From positions 1 through 64,000 of the forward strand of contig CAIOIC010000085.1 in the NCBI GenBank assembly GCA_903858275.1: DNA of 64,000 nt, read 5' to 3'. The notes beneath the pieces are model-generated. The model was given only the letters and a program-made list of their open reading frames with translations, was not told the origin of the DNA and did not search any database. Origin of the DNA: an uncultured Verrucomicrobia subdivision 3 bacterium (lineage in GTDB: Bacteria; Verrucomicrobiota; Verrucomicrobiia; Limisphaerales; UBA11358). The translations under genes were made by a program, and so were the position numbers. Positions 7,312 through 15,514 of this stretch are shown in pieces (position 1 is the first letter of the stretch; each line of letters opens with the position of its first letter).

Positions 7312-8967
7312 ATGGATCAGTCGACACTTAATTATTATGACGGGTGTGCAGCGGAAACGGCAGCGAAGTATCGCGCCGTTGATCCGAGCGCGTGGCAGCA
7401 ACAGTTTAAAGAGGCGTTTCCTGCTGGTGGTCGAGTTTTGGATGTCGGATCGGGTTCCGGGCGCGATCTGGCGTTGCTGCTCCAACTAGGATTTGAGGCT
7501 TATGGGACAGAGCCGGTGGAAGGAATGCGGACGGAGGCGATCCGGGCCTTTCCGAAGTTGGAGGGACGAATTTTCCCATTTGGGTTGCCCGTGCCGGAGG
7601 AAGCGGACCTTGGTGGCCAATATGATGGCATAATTTGCTCGGCGGTGTTTCAACACATCCCGGAAGCAGACCGGTTCAATGCCGCGTTCAGCCTGAAACG
7701 GCTATTAAGGGAAAAGGGGCGCTTGTGGATATCGGTGCCGGGAGAACGACCGGATTTGGATGCGGGGCATCGGGATCCCACCGGGCGATTGTTTCAACCG
7801 GTGCATCCGGAATATCTGGTGCTGCTGTTTGAACGGTTGGGATTTCAACTGGTGCGGCGCTGGGAAGAGACGGACCGGTTGGGTCGGCCGGGGTTCCATT
7901 GGAACAGTTTTTTGTTCGAGTTGGACAGTGTGCGCGGGCGGCCACTGGATCGAATTGAAGGCGTTCTCAATCGCGACCGCAAGACGGCGACTTACAAGCT
8001 GGCGCTGTTTCGTGCGCTCAGCGAACTCGGAACATTACAAAATCATCAAGCGGAATGGCTCCCGGGCCGGGAAGTGGCGCTACCGCTGCGCCTCATTGCT
8101 GAAAAATGGTTTCGGTATTATTGGCCACTCTTCGAGTCCACGGAATTTATCCCGCAAAATAATGGTGAGCAACCCATGTGCGCAAAGCCGGTGGCTTTCC
8201 GTAAACGACAGATGGAAATCATCGAGGCATATCGAAGCCGAGGCGGGCTTTCCCAGTTTCTGATGGATTCGGCGAGCGGGGAATTGCCCGAACCGGTGAA
8301 GCAGCAATACCAAGAGACGTTGCGAAGCATTGGCTCAACCATCAAGGATGGGCCGGTGGTTTATGCGTCGGGAAACATGTTCCGGTATGACAAGGGACGC
8401 GTGGTAGTGGAAGCCGGGGCCTGGCGGGAATTTTGTCAACTTGGTCACTGGATCGAACCGGCAGTGGTATTGCGCTGGGCGGAAGAAACGAACCGGATGT
8501 CCGGTGGACGGGTAACGGTGGCGGAGGTGCTCAATCGTTTGGTGGTGAATCCGACTGAGGAGCGGAATGTAGGCGCGGCAAAAGACGTGTTTGATGGAAT
8601 GGCGGAAAAACGGTGTGTCTGGACGGATAAGGCGCTGCGGACGGGTTACGCGGTGGACCATGTGATTCCGTTCAGCCTGTGGCATTGCAATGATTTGTGG
8701 AACCTCTTGCCTTGTGATGCGCGGGTGAATGGCAGCAAAAGCGACAAGCTGCCAGAGCGCGGACTATTATTTCAGCGGAAGGAAGCCATCGTGTTCTGCT
8801 GGGAGTCGGTGAAGCAGCGGCACGAGCGGCGATTTGAATACGAGTTAACGAATTTTACCGGCGAGAAGCCGACGGCAGCAAACTGGCAGGACGGGGCGTT
8901 TCAGCGATTGGTGGAGGCGGTGGAGGTGACGGCGATTCAGCGAGGGGCCGAGCGGTGGAGGCCGTAA
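7312..8967 (+). CDS. SAM-dependent methyltransferase fused to an HNH endonuclease (551 aa)
   Basis: The N-terminal ~200 residues are a class I methyltransferase: GGRVLDVGSGSGRDLALLL (motif I), an acidic GTEPVEGM (motif II), YDGIICSAVFQHIP (motif IV region) and LLREKGRLWISVPG. The C-terminal ~250 residues carry an HNH nuclease: DHVIPFSLWHCNDLWNLLPCDARVNGSKSDKLP, with the His/Asn/Lys pattern of an HNH core. The middle links the two with an unannotated domain. The start at ATG 7312 is 2 bases after the preceding stop. A methylase and a nuclease in one chain suggest self-versus-nonself discrimination or substrate tailoring, but the methyl acceptor is unknown (there is no NPPY/DPPY motif). Confidence 0.75.
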   Translation: MDQSTLNYYDGCAAETAAKYRAVDPSAWQQQFKEAFPAGGRVLDVGSGSGRDLALLLQLGFEAYGTEPVEGMRTEAIRAFPKLEGRIFPFGLPVPEEADLGGQYDGIICSAVFQHIPEADRFNAAFSLKRLLREKGRLWISVPGERPDLDAGHRDPTGRLFQPVHPEYLVLLFERLGFQLVRRWEETDRLGRPGFHWNSFLFELDSVRGRPLDRIEGVLNRDRKTATYKLALFRALSELGTLQNHQAEWLPGREVALPLRLIAEKWFRYYWPLFESTEFIPQNNGEQPMCAKPVAFRKRQMEIIEAYRSRGGLSQFLMDSASGELPEPVKQQYQETLRSIGSTIKDGPVVYASGNMFRYDKGRVVVEAGAWREFCQLGHWIEPAVVLRWAEETNRMSGGRVTVAEVLNRLVVNPTEERNVGAAKDVFDGMAEKRCVWTDKALRTGYAVDHVIPFSLWHCNDLWNLLPCDARVNGSKSDKLPERGLLFQRKEAIVFCWESVKQRHERRFEYELTNFTGEKPTAANWQDGAFQRLVEAVEVTAIQRGAERWRP

Positions 8968-8972
8968 AACAT

Positions 8973-10007
8973 TTAATTCTTTTTAGCGAACCAACCGAAG
9001 CGGTGTTCGCGGTGCCACGCAAGTGCTTCCGGATGCGGGTGGTAGGCCGAATCACTGGGCAAAATAATCCGTTTTCGGTCGGTGGCCATGAGCGGGAATG
9101 CCTTGGTGTCGGCAAGCTTTGCTTTGGGATGTATTTCGACTTCGTATTGGTCCGTGATGGTAAAGATTCCTCGATCGAAGGCCCAGTGCACCGACTTGGA
9201 TAGCGCGAGACCATTGCGCGGATCATCCGTTCCACACTTTTCTTTGCCGATGATGTGGGCGGCATCCGCCTCCACCGTGTCTGAATAGACAAACTTTTGG
9301 CCGGTCACCGCGCAGGTTTTGTCATAGTTATCGAGAACTACGTCCCGAAAAGCCTGATCACGCCGCTGGGCATTAACCTTGTATAGCACCCGGTCTTCAC
9401 GCAAAAACGGCTGCCAATCTTCGAGTGATTCCAACCGCAACACGGTTTCAATCAGTTCATCCTGAAGCGGGAGGTTGAGGTAATCGGTAAACCGGTCGGC
9501 CGGAACACCACGTATGCTGAACAAATCGCGCCGATCATCAAACGACTCTACCAACCCCAGACCAAGCATGCGATAACGCGTGCCGGTGGCGGACGTTTTA
9601 TCACTGACCTGCTTTAGCACCAGCAGCGGCTCTGCATCGGTCATGCATCGGATCAAAGCGACATTCGCCGCAATATTCATCCCGCCGGTCTTGGGGCTGT
9701 AATTCATCCACCAAGTCCCGTCTGAGTGAAAATGGGTCTGGTCGTGGTAGGGGCTCTTGAGCATGGAAGCGATGCTCAACGGGTAATTCGACCAAGCTGG
9801 CTTGTAAATTCCTTCAATTAAATGATGAACGCGTTCAACGCCAGGCAACTTGGGATTTTGAACGAAGCTGGCCGGAACAATTCGGCCAAAACGGGAGGCC
9901 AAAAGCTCGAAAATCTGTCGCCGCTTGGCGCGATCCTCGTCCATAGCTACTGTTGACCGGTTTGGCATTTGCAAAGCCAGGATGCGAAGATTGATGGCAG
10001 ACTGCAC
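8973..10007 (-). CDS. HNH endonuclease (HNH_2 type)
   Basis: The C-terminal third has the HNH_2 pattern: CAVTGQKF, VEADAAHIIGKEKCGTDDPRNGLALSKSVHWAFDRGIFTI, where AAHI, N-GL-L and HWAFD supply the metal and catalytic residues. The N-terminal ~200 residues are typical of the large restriction-like HNH proteins and may recognise DNA. It converges on the methyltransferase-HNH gene, 5 bases away. Start is uncertain: ATG 10007 as listed, or ATG 9968 or 9944 (MDEDRAKRRQ). Likely a modification-dependent or defence nuclease; target unknown. Confidence 0.75.
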   Translation of the reverse strand: MQSAINLRILALQMPNRSTVAMDEDRAKRRQIFELLASRFGRIVPASFVQNPKLPGVERVHHLIEGIYKPAWSNYPLSIASMLKSPYHDQTHFHSDGTWWMNYSPKTGGMNIAANVALIRCMTDAEPLLVLKQVSDKTSATGTRYRMLGLGLVESFDDRRDLFSIRGVPADRFTDYLNLPLQDELIETVLRLESLEDWQPFLREDRVLYKVNAQRRDQAFRDVVLDNYDKTCAVTGQKFVYSDTVEADAAHIIGKEKCGTDDPRNGLALSKSVHWAFDRGIFTITDQYEVEIHPKAKLADTKAFPLMATDRKRIILPSDSAYHPHPEALAWHREHRFGWFAKKN

Positions 10008-10105
10008 GGATAAACTTCTGCATCACACCGGTATTGATTAACCGGAATACGTTCGTGCAGGTGGCATGGGGATGGTGAAATTTTAAACCTACATTTTTTT
10101 AGGGA

Positions 10106-10138
10106 TGTCAGCGGATGTCACACCTGACTGGCTAGGCT
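10106..10138 (+). promoter_or_regulatory. Shared regulon promoter upstream of the ClpP-like gene
   Basis: TGTCAGCGGATGTCA (10106-10120) is a direct repeat of TGTCA spaced by 5 bases, followed by CACC, 8 bases and TAGGCT (10133-10138). It has the same half-site and -10 spacing as the promoter of the polymerase operon. A decayed copy of this promoter and leader lies at 2090-2170. Confidence 0.75.
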
Positions 10139-10157
10139 GGGATATAAATGAGCATTC

Positions 10158-10784
10158 ATGCCGAAAATTAAACCCTTAACCCCTGCAAATATCATGGACA
10201 CCATCCCCATTCCCCTTACGGGCGCGTTTGATTTCAAAATCATTGAACTAGCCGATCGGTTTCAAGACACCAAACTGGGCGACGACTTAAATTTGTGCCT
10301 CTATGACACCGGCACGGTGACGGTAGACGCGGCGCTGGCATTTTATGACGTGGTCCGGTCGCGGCCCAAGGGCATCGGCGTGCATATTCACTCGCACGTT
10401 TGTTTGATGGGCAGTGATGTGCTGATCTGGCTGGCGGGCGACACGCGGACGTTGCGCGGCGAAGCATGGGTTCATTTCCGGGAATATCCGCGCCATTGGC
10501 TGGAGCGGTCGGAGGTGGAGAAACTTCAAGACGTGTTGGACCGACGGGATTTGCAGTTGAGCAAGACGCCTTTTCAGGAGAATTACCTGACGGTGGAGCG
10601 GCTGGTCAAAAAACATCTGCCAGTGAATCTATGGAACCGTCGGGTCTGGGGCAGCGAACTAGAGGAATGGAATATCACCAAGCCTCCGGTGCCTGCGAGC
10701 AAACTGGTGGAGCCAGAGAAACCGGCGGTCAAGAAGCCGGTCACGGTGAAGAGCAACAAACAGACGCAGATGGCTCTTTTCTGA
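10158..10784 (+). CDS. ClpP/crotonase-fold-like protein with C-terminal QMALF (208 aa)
   Basis: I recognise no close family. The block TVTVDAALAFYDVVRSRPKGIGVHIHSH-CLMGSDVLIWLAGD-RTLRGEAWVHF aligns by eye with ClpP ((A/S)-x-MGA, LLAAG, MIHQP). The nucleophile Ser position would be Leu and His is kept (WVHF), so it may be a pseudoprotease; this is inference. A basic, Pro/Lys-rich linker leads to the terminal peptide QTQMALF, which fits a beta-clamp-binding pentapeptide (QL[S/D]LF-like). Starts: ATG 10158 lies about 13 bases after the expected transcript start; ATG 10194 (MDTIPIPL) is the one kept in the decayed copy at 2168. It is under the shared promoter element, so a damage-related role is plausible. 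Confidence 0.55.
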   Translation: MPKIKPLTPANIMDTIPIPLTGAFDFKIIELADRFQDTKLGDDLNLCLYDTGTVTVDAALAFYDVVRSRPKGIGVHIHSHVCLMGSDVLIWLAGDTRTLRGEAWVHFREYPRHWLERSEVEKLQDVLDRRDLQLSKTPFQENYLTVERLVKKHLPVNLWNRRVWGSELEEWNITKPPVPASKLVEPEKPAVKKPVTVKSNKQTQMALF

Positions 10785-10798
10785 AAAAAGCTGAAAAC

Positions 10799-11269
10799 AT
10801 GTTCAACCTTTTGAAATCCAAAGAACGTATTCGGCAGGAAAAGTATGAGCGAGCAGGTCTCACTCCCGACCATCTCATTCAGATCTGGCGGATTTGCCTG
10901 CCTGCAGACATGACCGCCTCGGCGGAGACAGTGGGGAAAAGTTGGAGAACGGAAGACTGGGGCCAGGTGGCCCATCAATATTACCAAAGAATCCAGGAAA
11001 CCATTCATTTTGACCATGACGACAAATTTGAATTCGAACTAAGCCTTCAATCGTGGTTGAGGGTTTATGATGAGGCGGTTCTCCCTCGTGTCGGATCCTT
11101 TACCGCCGAAGATATTAAGATGCTATGGGAATATATCGCGGTCGCCATCATATGTGGCCAGCCAGCCACCGAGGCCATTAATGGAGGACTGAGCAGAAAG
11201 GTCGTTCGACGTTTGCCGCGTGAAACTTTGAAAACAGCCGGTTTGGTGATTGCAGAGGATGGAGATTGA
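10799..11269 (+). CDS. Hypothetical protein (156 aa)
   Basis: The longer open frame runs through the preceding gene in another phase, so I start at ATG 10799 (MFNLLKSKERIRQEKYERAGL), 14 bases after the previous stop. The protein is helical and soluble, with a conserved-looking W-RTEDW-QVA-QYY segment and a C-terminal REFLPRE-like basic helix. No family is recognised. It is in the same operon as the ClpP-like gene and therefore may share its promoter. Confidence 0.55.
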   Translation: MFNLLKSKERIRQEKYERAGLTPDHLIQIWRICLPADMTASAETVGKSWRTEDWGQVAHQYYQRIQETIHFDHDDKFEFELSLQSWLRVYDEAVLPRVGSFTAEDIKMLWEYIAVAIICGQPATEAINGGLSRKVVRRLPRETLKTAGLVIAEDGD

Positions 11270-11293
11270 TCCGGCGTGGCTCAGCCCTCCGGC

Positions 11294-11767
11294 TCATTGA
11301 CCGGCGCGTTTTTTCAGGACGTTCTCCACGTGGGTTTTGTATTTCAGGAAGTTTTTCAGGCGACATTCGGCAACGAAGCGGCTGCATTCTTTGATGAAGG
11401 ATTTCCGGCTTCTCCAGCAGGGATGTCCGGCTGGGGGCAGAAATTCGTTTTTCAATCCGTTACAGCCCGCGCAGCACACGGCCATGTTGTGCTCGTTGTC
11501 ATACTTGACGCCACTCGCCTCCAGCAACGAACGCGGCACGAGATGTTCTTCAGTGGATTCGGCTAGAGCGTCGGTACTGGCAGCCAAGTCGCGCGAACAA
11601 TAGACGCATTTTCCATCGCTCTTTTCGAAGACTTTTACCCACCCGAATTCGGGTCCCCGCTTGGCTCCACCCAGCCACCACGCAGGCCCATTGAGCCCGG
11701 CATAGAAAGCTTTGCGGGCGTCGTCGCTGGTGAGCCGCTGGAATTGGGATGGGATGGATTCGCTCAT
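11294..11767 (-). CDS. HNH endonuclease (157 aa)
   Basis: A compact HNH nuclease: CVYCSRDL (first zinc knuckle), EEHLVPRSLLEASG (HNH His, HLVPR), then NMAVCCAGCNGLKN (second zinc knuckle and the catalytic-site Asn/Lys), all between residues ~54 and ~110. Zn-finger HNH proteins of this size usually act as single-chain DNA nickers or nucleases. It begins 5 bases after the end of the WYL regulator gene on the same strand, so the two are one transcript and the regulator controls this nuclease too. Confidence 0.8.
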   Translation of the reverse strand: MSESIPSQFQRLTSDDARKAFYAGLNGPAWWLGGAKRGPEFGWVKVFEKSDGKCVYCSRDLAASTDALAESTEEHLVPRSLLEASGVKYDNEHNMAVCCAGCNGLKNEFLPPAGHPCWRSRKSFIKECSRFVAECRLKNFLKYKTHVENVLKKRAGQ

Positions 11768-11772
11768 ACGTG

Positions 11773-12765
11773 TCAGGGTTGGTAGCGAGCTTGGAGTGAT
11801 TTGGCGGTTTCACGGAGGCGGTTGGCGAGTGCTTGGGGGCGGACGACGGTGGCGTGCGCGCCCCAGCTCAGGACCCAGCGCTCGGCTTCCTCGATGCTGT
11901 TTAGGCGCAAGCGCAGGCGAAGTTGGCGGTGGGGCAACTCGGTGATTTCCTGGCTGGCGTGCCATTTGCGGCCCCGGATAAGGTCGGCGCCCCATGAATC
12001 AAAATCCACCACCACTTCGTAATCATCCTCGCCCTTGAACACGGTTAAGCTGCCTTTCAGGTGTTCACTGAGGTTGAATTTCTTGGGGATGGTAAAGCGT
12101 TCGGTGGTAATTTCCGGGGATTTCAGGCGTGGCAGGGCGAAGGTGCGCATGGCCTGGCGCTTCACGTCGAAGGCAAACAGATACCAGTGGTTGTCCACGC
12201 AGGCCAAGTGATAGGGATGAACCAACCGGGTCTGGGCTTTGTCGGCATCGAGGTTGCGGTATTGAAATTTCACAACGCGGCGCTCTTTCAAGGCGCGAGT
12301 GAGGACTTCGTAGGTATCCAGATCGTTGTCCTCGGGCGCAAACGGCCGGAAGGACAGTGCTTCATCCAGATTGTTAAGGGAATATTTGGCCGAGGAATCG
12401 AGCTGGCCGGTCAGGCGTTTGAAGGCCAGCGCCAGCGGTTGTTCAAAGGGCGTGCCCCGGTATTGGGCCACGGCCTTGTGGGCGACGAGGAGGGCGAAGA
12501 TTTCCGCCTCGGAAAAGGGCACCTGAGGGAACTGCTCCACCGGTTCGGTGTAAAAAAAGCCGTTGCGCTGAGTATTAAATTCGATGGGCAGATTCAGCCG
12601 GTCACGCATGAAATCCAAATCGCGCATGACTGTGCGCACGGTCACCTCAAATTCCTGAGCCAGCTTTGAGCAATTGGGGAAGGATTCTTCCTTGATGAGG
12701 TTGTGGAAGCGCATCATGCGCTCCAGTGGCGGGCGGCTGAAGGGCTGTGAAATGGATTTGGCCAT
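11773..12765 (-). CDS. WYL-domain transcriptional regulator (330 aa)
   Basis: The N-terminus has a DeoR-like winged helix (LERMMRFHNLI...SKLAQEFEVTVRTVMRDLDFMRDRL), followed by a WYL domain (KERRVVKFQYRNLD...RLVHPYHLACVDNHWYLFAFD, with the HWYLFAFD signature) and a C-terminal WCX extension. WYL regulators such as PafBC and DriD respond to DNA damage or single-stranded nucleic acid; others (BrxR, CapW) control phage-defence operons. I use ATG 12765 (MAKSIS); the open frame continues 54 bases upstream over its own promoter. The operator-like palindrome at 12804-12818 covers its -35, so it is probably autorepressed. It shares a transcript with the HNH gene. Confidence 0.9.
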   Translation of the reverse strand: MAKSISQPFSRPPLERMMRFHNLIKEESFPNCSKLAQEFEVTVRTVMRDLDFMRDRLNLPIEFNTQRNGFFYTEPVEQFPQVPFSEAEIFALLVAHKAVAQYRGTPFEQPLALAFKRLTGQLDSSAKYSLNNLDEALSFRPFAPEDNDLDTYEVLTRALKERRVVKFQYRNLDADKAQTRLVHPYHLACVDNHWYLFAFDVKRQAMRTFALPRLKSPEITTERFTIPKKFNLSEHLKGSLTVFKGEDDYEVVVDFDSWGADLIRGRKWHASQEITELPHRQLRLRLRLNSIEEAERWVLSWGAHATVVRPQALANRLRETAKSLQARYQP

Positions 12766-12790
12766 AAAGTTTTCCCAGTGGGTTGAGGTC

Positions 12791-12819
12791 TTTATGAACC
12801 CTGTGACATGGAATGTCAA
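12791..12819 (-). promoter_or_regulatory. Promoter of the WYL regulator with palindromic operator on the -35
   Basis: On the minus strand TTGACA (12819-12814) and CATAAA (12796-12791) are 17 bases apart, a near-consensus sigma-70 promoter. The palindrome TGACATTCCATGTCA (12818-12804) overlaps the -35, with TGACA, 5 bases, TGTCA as in the target promoters. This arrangement predicts autorepression by the WYL protein. Confidence 0.7.
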
Positions 12820-12876
12820 GGGGCCGAAGAGAAAAGCTGAAAATCTGAAAGCTGAAACTTGAAAATAATATGGCTA

Positions 12877-12909
12877 TGACCGTATTTGTCATACCCAAAT
12901 GGCTAAAGT
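12877..12909 (+). promoter_or_regulatory. Shared regulon promoter upstream of the TPR gene
   Basis: TGACCGTATTTGTCA (12877-12891), TACC, 8 bases, TAAAGT (12904-12909). The GTG start codon at 12916 is 6 bases after the -10, so the message is predicted to be leaderless. Element spacing is the same as at 10106-10138. Confidence 0.75.
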
Positions 12910-12915
12910 GGAGGC

Positions 12916-13950
12916 GTGAAATTTCAACGGTTTACGACCAACGTTCTGGATTGCAGCACCACCCAGAGCGGTTCGCAGAATGATGCCTCTTCCACTTCGG
13001 TTAACCCAATGCAGGGCACACTGCCCTTGGATCCGACACCTAAAGAAGCGACGCAGCTGACTTTGCAGTCGTTGCTGGTGAAATATAAAAATGAGTTGGC
13101 TGAAAAACCGGATTCCGCGTGGGCCTGGTATCTTTACGGCGACACCCTACTGGCTTTGAGGCGACCGGATGAGGCTGTGCCGATTCTGCGCGCGGCGGTG
13201 AAACTCGCCCCGGAAATCGCTCTATTTCGCTATGACCTGGGGCTGGCGCTTTATGATTTGGAACAATCCGAGGCCGCCCGCGATGAGTTCGCCAGTATTG
13301 TGTCGGACGATCCGCAATTAAAGCATGCGTGGTCAAATCTGATGATTGCCGCCATGACGAATCTGGCGCTGAGCCAGGAAAAACTGGGGCAACGCGACGA
13401 GGCTATCCAGACGTTGCTGCCGGCCATGGACACGGCGTTGGGGATTTTATTCAACCTGGGTTTTATACATTTCCAGGCCAAGCGGGTTGAGGCGGCCCTG
13501 CCGTATGCGCGCGCAGCCTACGTCTTGAAACCAAACAACGAAGACGTGGTTCATCAATACGGGGCGATCTTGAACGAATTGAAACGGCACAAGGAGGCGG
13601 TTAAGGTGCTGACACTGGCAACGGAATTGAATCCAAGCTGCGCCAGTGCATGGTATGACCTGGGGTTGGCGCATGTCGGGCTCAAACATCGGAAGCTGGC
13701 ACGAAGGATTTTTATAAAATCACTAGAAGTCGATCCGAGCCGACAAATGCCCTATTACGATCTCGCCTGTCTGGACGCGCTGGAGGGGAAAAGAGATTCA
13801 GCCTTTGGTAATTTATGGAAAGCCGTGGAACGCGGTTTTCGGGCAGCAAAATATATGCAGCGGGACAAGGATTTCAGTTCACTGCGGCGAGATGCACGTT
13901 GGAAAGAGGTGTTGGAGACTATCAATCGGCTGGAGAACTCAAAAAACTGA
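12916..13950 (+). CDS. Tetratricopeptide-repeat protein (344 aa)
   Basis: Several TPR units are visible: DSAWAWYLYGDTLLALRRPDEAV, IALFRYDLGLALYDLEQSEAA, EAIQ...GILFNLGFIHFQAKRVEAALPYARAAYVLKP, and CASAWYDLGLAHVGLKHRKLA. No signal peptide or enzymatic domain is seen, so a cytoplasmic scaffold is likely. The listed GTG 12916 would sit at the transcript start; ATG 13009 (MQGTLPLDP) is the alternative. It is divergent from the WYL regulator and carries the same promoter element, so it belongs to the proposed regulon. Its partner is unknown. Confidence 0.8.
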   Translation: MKFQRFTTNVLDCSTTQSGSQNDASSTSVNPMQGTLPLDPTPKEATQLTLQSLLVKYKNELAEKPDSAWAWYLYGDTLLALRRPDEAVPILRAAVKLAPEIALFRYDLGLALYDLEQSEAARDEFASIVSDDPQLKHAWSNLMIAAMTNLALSQEKLGQRDEAIQTLLPAMDTALGILFNLGFIHFQAKRVEAALPYARAAYVLKPNNEDVVHQYGAILNELKRHKEAVKVLTLATELNPSCASAWYDLGLAHVGLKHRKLARRIFIKSLEVDPSRQMPYYDLACLDALEGKRDSAFGNLWKAVERGFRAAKYMQRDKDFSSLRRDARWKEVLETINRLENSKN

Positions 13951-14033
13951 TGTGCCGGCCGGTGGTAGTACCGATGGCACTGGGCCAACGATATTGCAAG
14001 ATGGCGGATGATTGAGCCTCCTGACGTTGGCTG

Positions 14034-15512
14034 CTACGCGATTAGGCGGTTCAACTTATCCACGATTTGAACCATGCCGAGGGTGTCGAGTCCGCAGTAG
14101 GCTTCGAGGTCCTGGCGGACCTGCTGGCGTTCGGCTTCGGGCACTTTGCCGTAGGTCACACGGAGGAATTCACGGCTAGCGGCGCCACCTTCCTGAATGG
14201 TCAGATGCTCGTAGCCGCCACCGCCAAGGGCTGGCAGCACGGCTTTCATGGAGGCACTGCCGTGTTGGTCCGGATGGTAGTATCGGAAGCCACGGAACGG
14301 CAGCAGCAAATCCACGATGCGCGGTTTTAACTTTTTCAGCCAGGGTTGGTATTCGGGCAACAGCTCGCAACATTCGTCCAACCGGCTGGTTTCAAAGCTG
14401 GCGTTGTAGGTCACCACGGATCCGGTGGCGGGCAAAGATCCGCGCAGATGGCGCATGAATTCCGGACGGGGGTCGGCAGTGCTTTCGGCCAGGAATGAAT
14501 GATGCTCGGGCTCGGCACCAGCCTTACGGACGATGTGCAGGGAGTATTGAAATGGCACCTGTTGGTAGGGTCTAACGCCGTTAAATAAGGGGATGGCGGT
14601 GCCGATGGTCTCGAAATCCAAAAAGCTGACGGGATATTCGAGCTGGCTGAGAAACGCTGCGAGCGCGGGGCGGTCAATATGCGGGTGGCCGGCGAGCAAG
14701 ACGTCACGCTGGATAGCCTGAATATCTGTGAGCGGCTCATCGGCAGGAATGTCGGCGAGTTTTTGGATGCCTCGTTGGAGCAGGCTAAAACCTTTCTGAC
14801 CGCCGCGGTAGAGGGTGAAGACGCTGGCCTCAGGCAAAAATGACCAGCAGCGGTCGTGCAACGCGCAGGTGTAAGGGCTATCGCAATGCGGGCCGATTTG
14901 AACATCGGGCTGAGCCTTGGCACCAATGACATGCTGCATGGCTTCGATTTGATCCGGAATATCGCCGGTCATGGCGGAGACGGGCTCGGTAACGTCTTCG
15001 AGTGTGAAAAACTTTTGTGGGTCAACTGGTCCTTGCCGGACAAACTCGTTGTTGATGTGGGCGAGGAAACATTTGCGGAGTTTGATGCCGGCACCGGTGA
15101 GCACGAACGTCTGGAATGCGATGTCGGGGAGATGGACATCTTCCTTGAGGCTGGTGGTGGATTTGACTTCGACCAGATCCCACGCATCGCCGGCGACGGG
15201 CACAAGGATGTCCGCGCGGGCATAACCGCCGTGGTGAGAAAAGGCGGCTTCATAAAGCGGCACCCGTTTTGAGATGGCCGCTTGGGTCTGGGCGATTACC
15301 TCCTGCGGATTGATGATGCCGAGGGCGACAACCATGCCGCCGGGGAAAAGTTGCTGTGCAAGTTCGCCGACTTCGGTGCCCTGATCAAAGACGGCCTGTT
15401 TGGCTTCATCGGGCGCGGGAATCTGGTCTTTGGCGTTGTAACGGAACCAGAGGAGCTTCGAGCATTGCCTTCCCATCAGGAAAGTGGATTTGGAGAGGCC
15501 GGGCATAGTCAT
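14034..15512 (-). CDS. DUF2779 (TM0106-like) nuclease: Cas4-like plus DnaQ-like domains
   Basis: The N-terminal half has a PD-(D/E)XK core (YARADILVPVAGDAWDLVEVKS, Asp and E-x-K) and a Cys cluster resembling Cas4 iron-sulfur ligands (QC at about 17, CDSPYTCALHDRC at about 210-222). The C-terminal half (about 290-490) looks like a DEDD exonuclease fold: VSFLDFETIGT (D-x-E), VVTYNASFETSRLDE, LEAYCGLDTLGMV. So the chain may hold two nuclease activities. It is the last gene of a minus-strand operon with an unknown protein and the SNF2/PLD genes; a defence role is inferred from context. Confidence 0.8.
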   Translation of the reverse strand: MTMPGLSKSTFLMGRQCSKLLWFRYNAKDQIPAPDEAKQAVFDQGTEVGELAQQLFPGGMVVALGIINPQEVIAQTQAAISKRVPLYEAAFSHHGGYARADILVPVAGDAWDLVEVKSTTSLKEDVHLPDIAFQTFVLTGAGIKLRKCFLAHINNEFVRQGPVDPQKFFTLEDVTEPVSAMTGDIPDQIEAMQHVIGAKAQPDVQIGPHCDSPYTCALHDRCWSFLPEASVFTLYRGGQKGFSLLQRGIQKLADIPADEPLTDIQAIQRDVLLAGHPHIDRPALAAFLSQLEYPVSFLDFETIGTAIPLFNGVRPYQQVPFQYSLHIVRKAGAEPEHHSFLAESTADPRPEFMRHLRGSLPATGSVVTYNASFETSRLDECCELLPEYQPWLKKLKPRIVDLLLPFRGFRYYHPDQHGSASMKAVLPALGGGGYEHLTIQEGGAASREFLRVTYGKVPEAERQQVRQDLEAYCGLDTLGMVQIVDKLNRLIA

Positions 15513-15514
15513 AG

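Noticed and set aside
10466-11269. 267-codon frame whose first 111 codons overlap the ClpP-like gene in another phase
   Set aside because: The extension has no family features; the ATG at 10799 follows the previous stop by 14 bases and gives a sensible protein.
12833-12868. Tandem-like 'GCTGAAA(A)TCTGAAA' stretch in the WYL/TPR gap
   Set aside because: It looks like a trace of a spreading repeat but is too short and imperfect to call, and has no effect on the promoter elements on either side.
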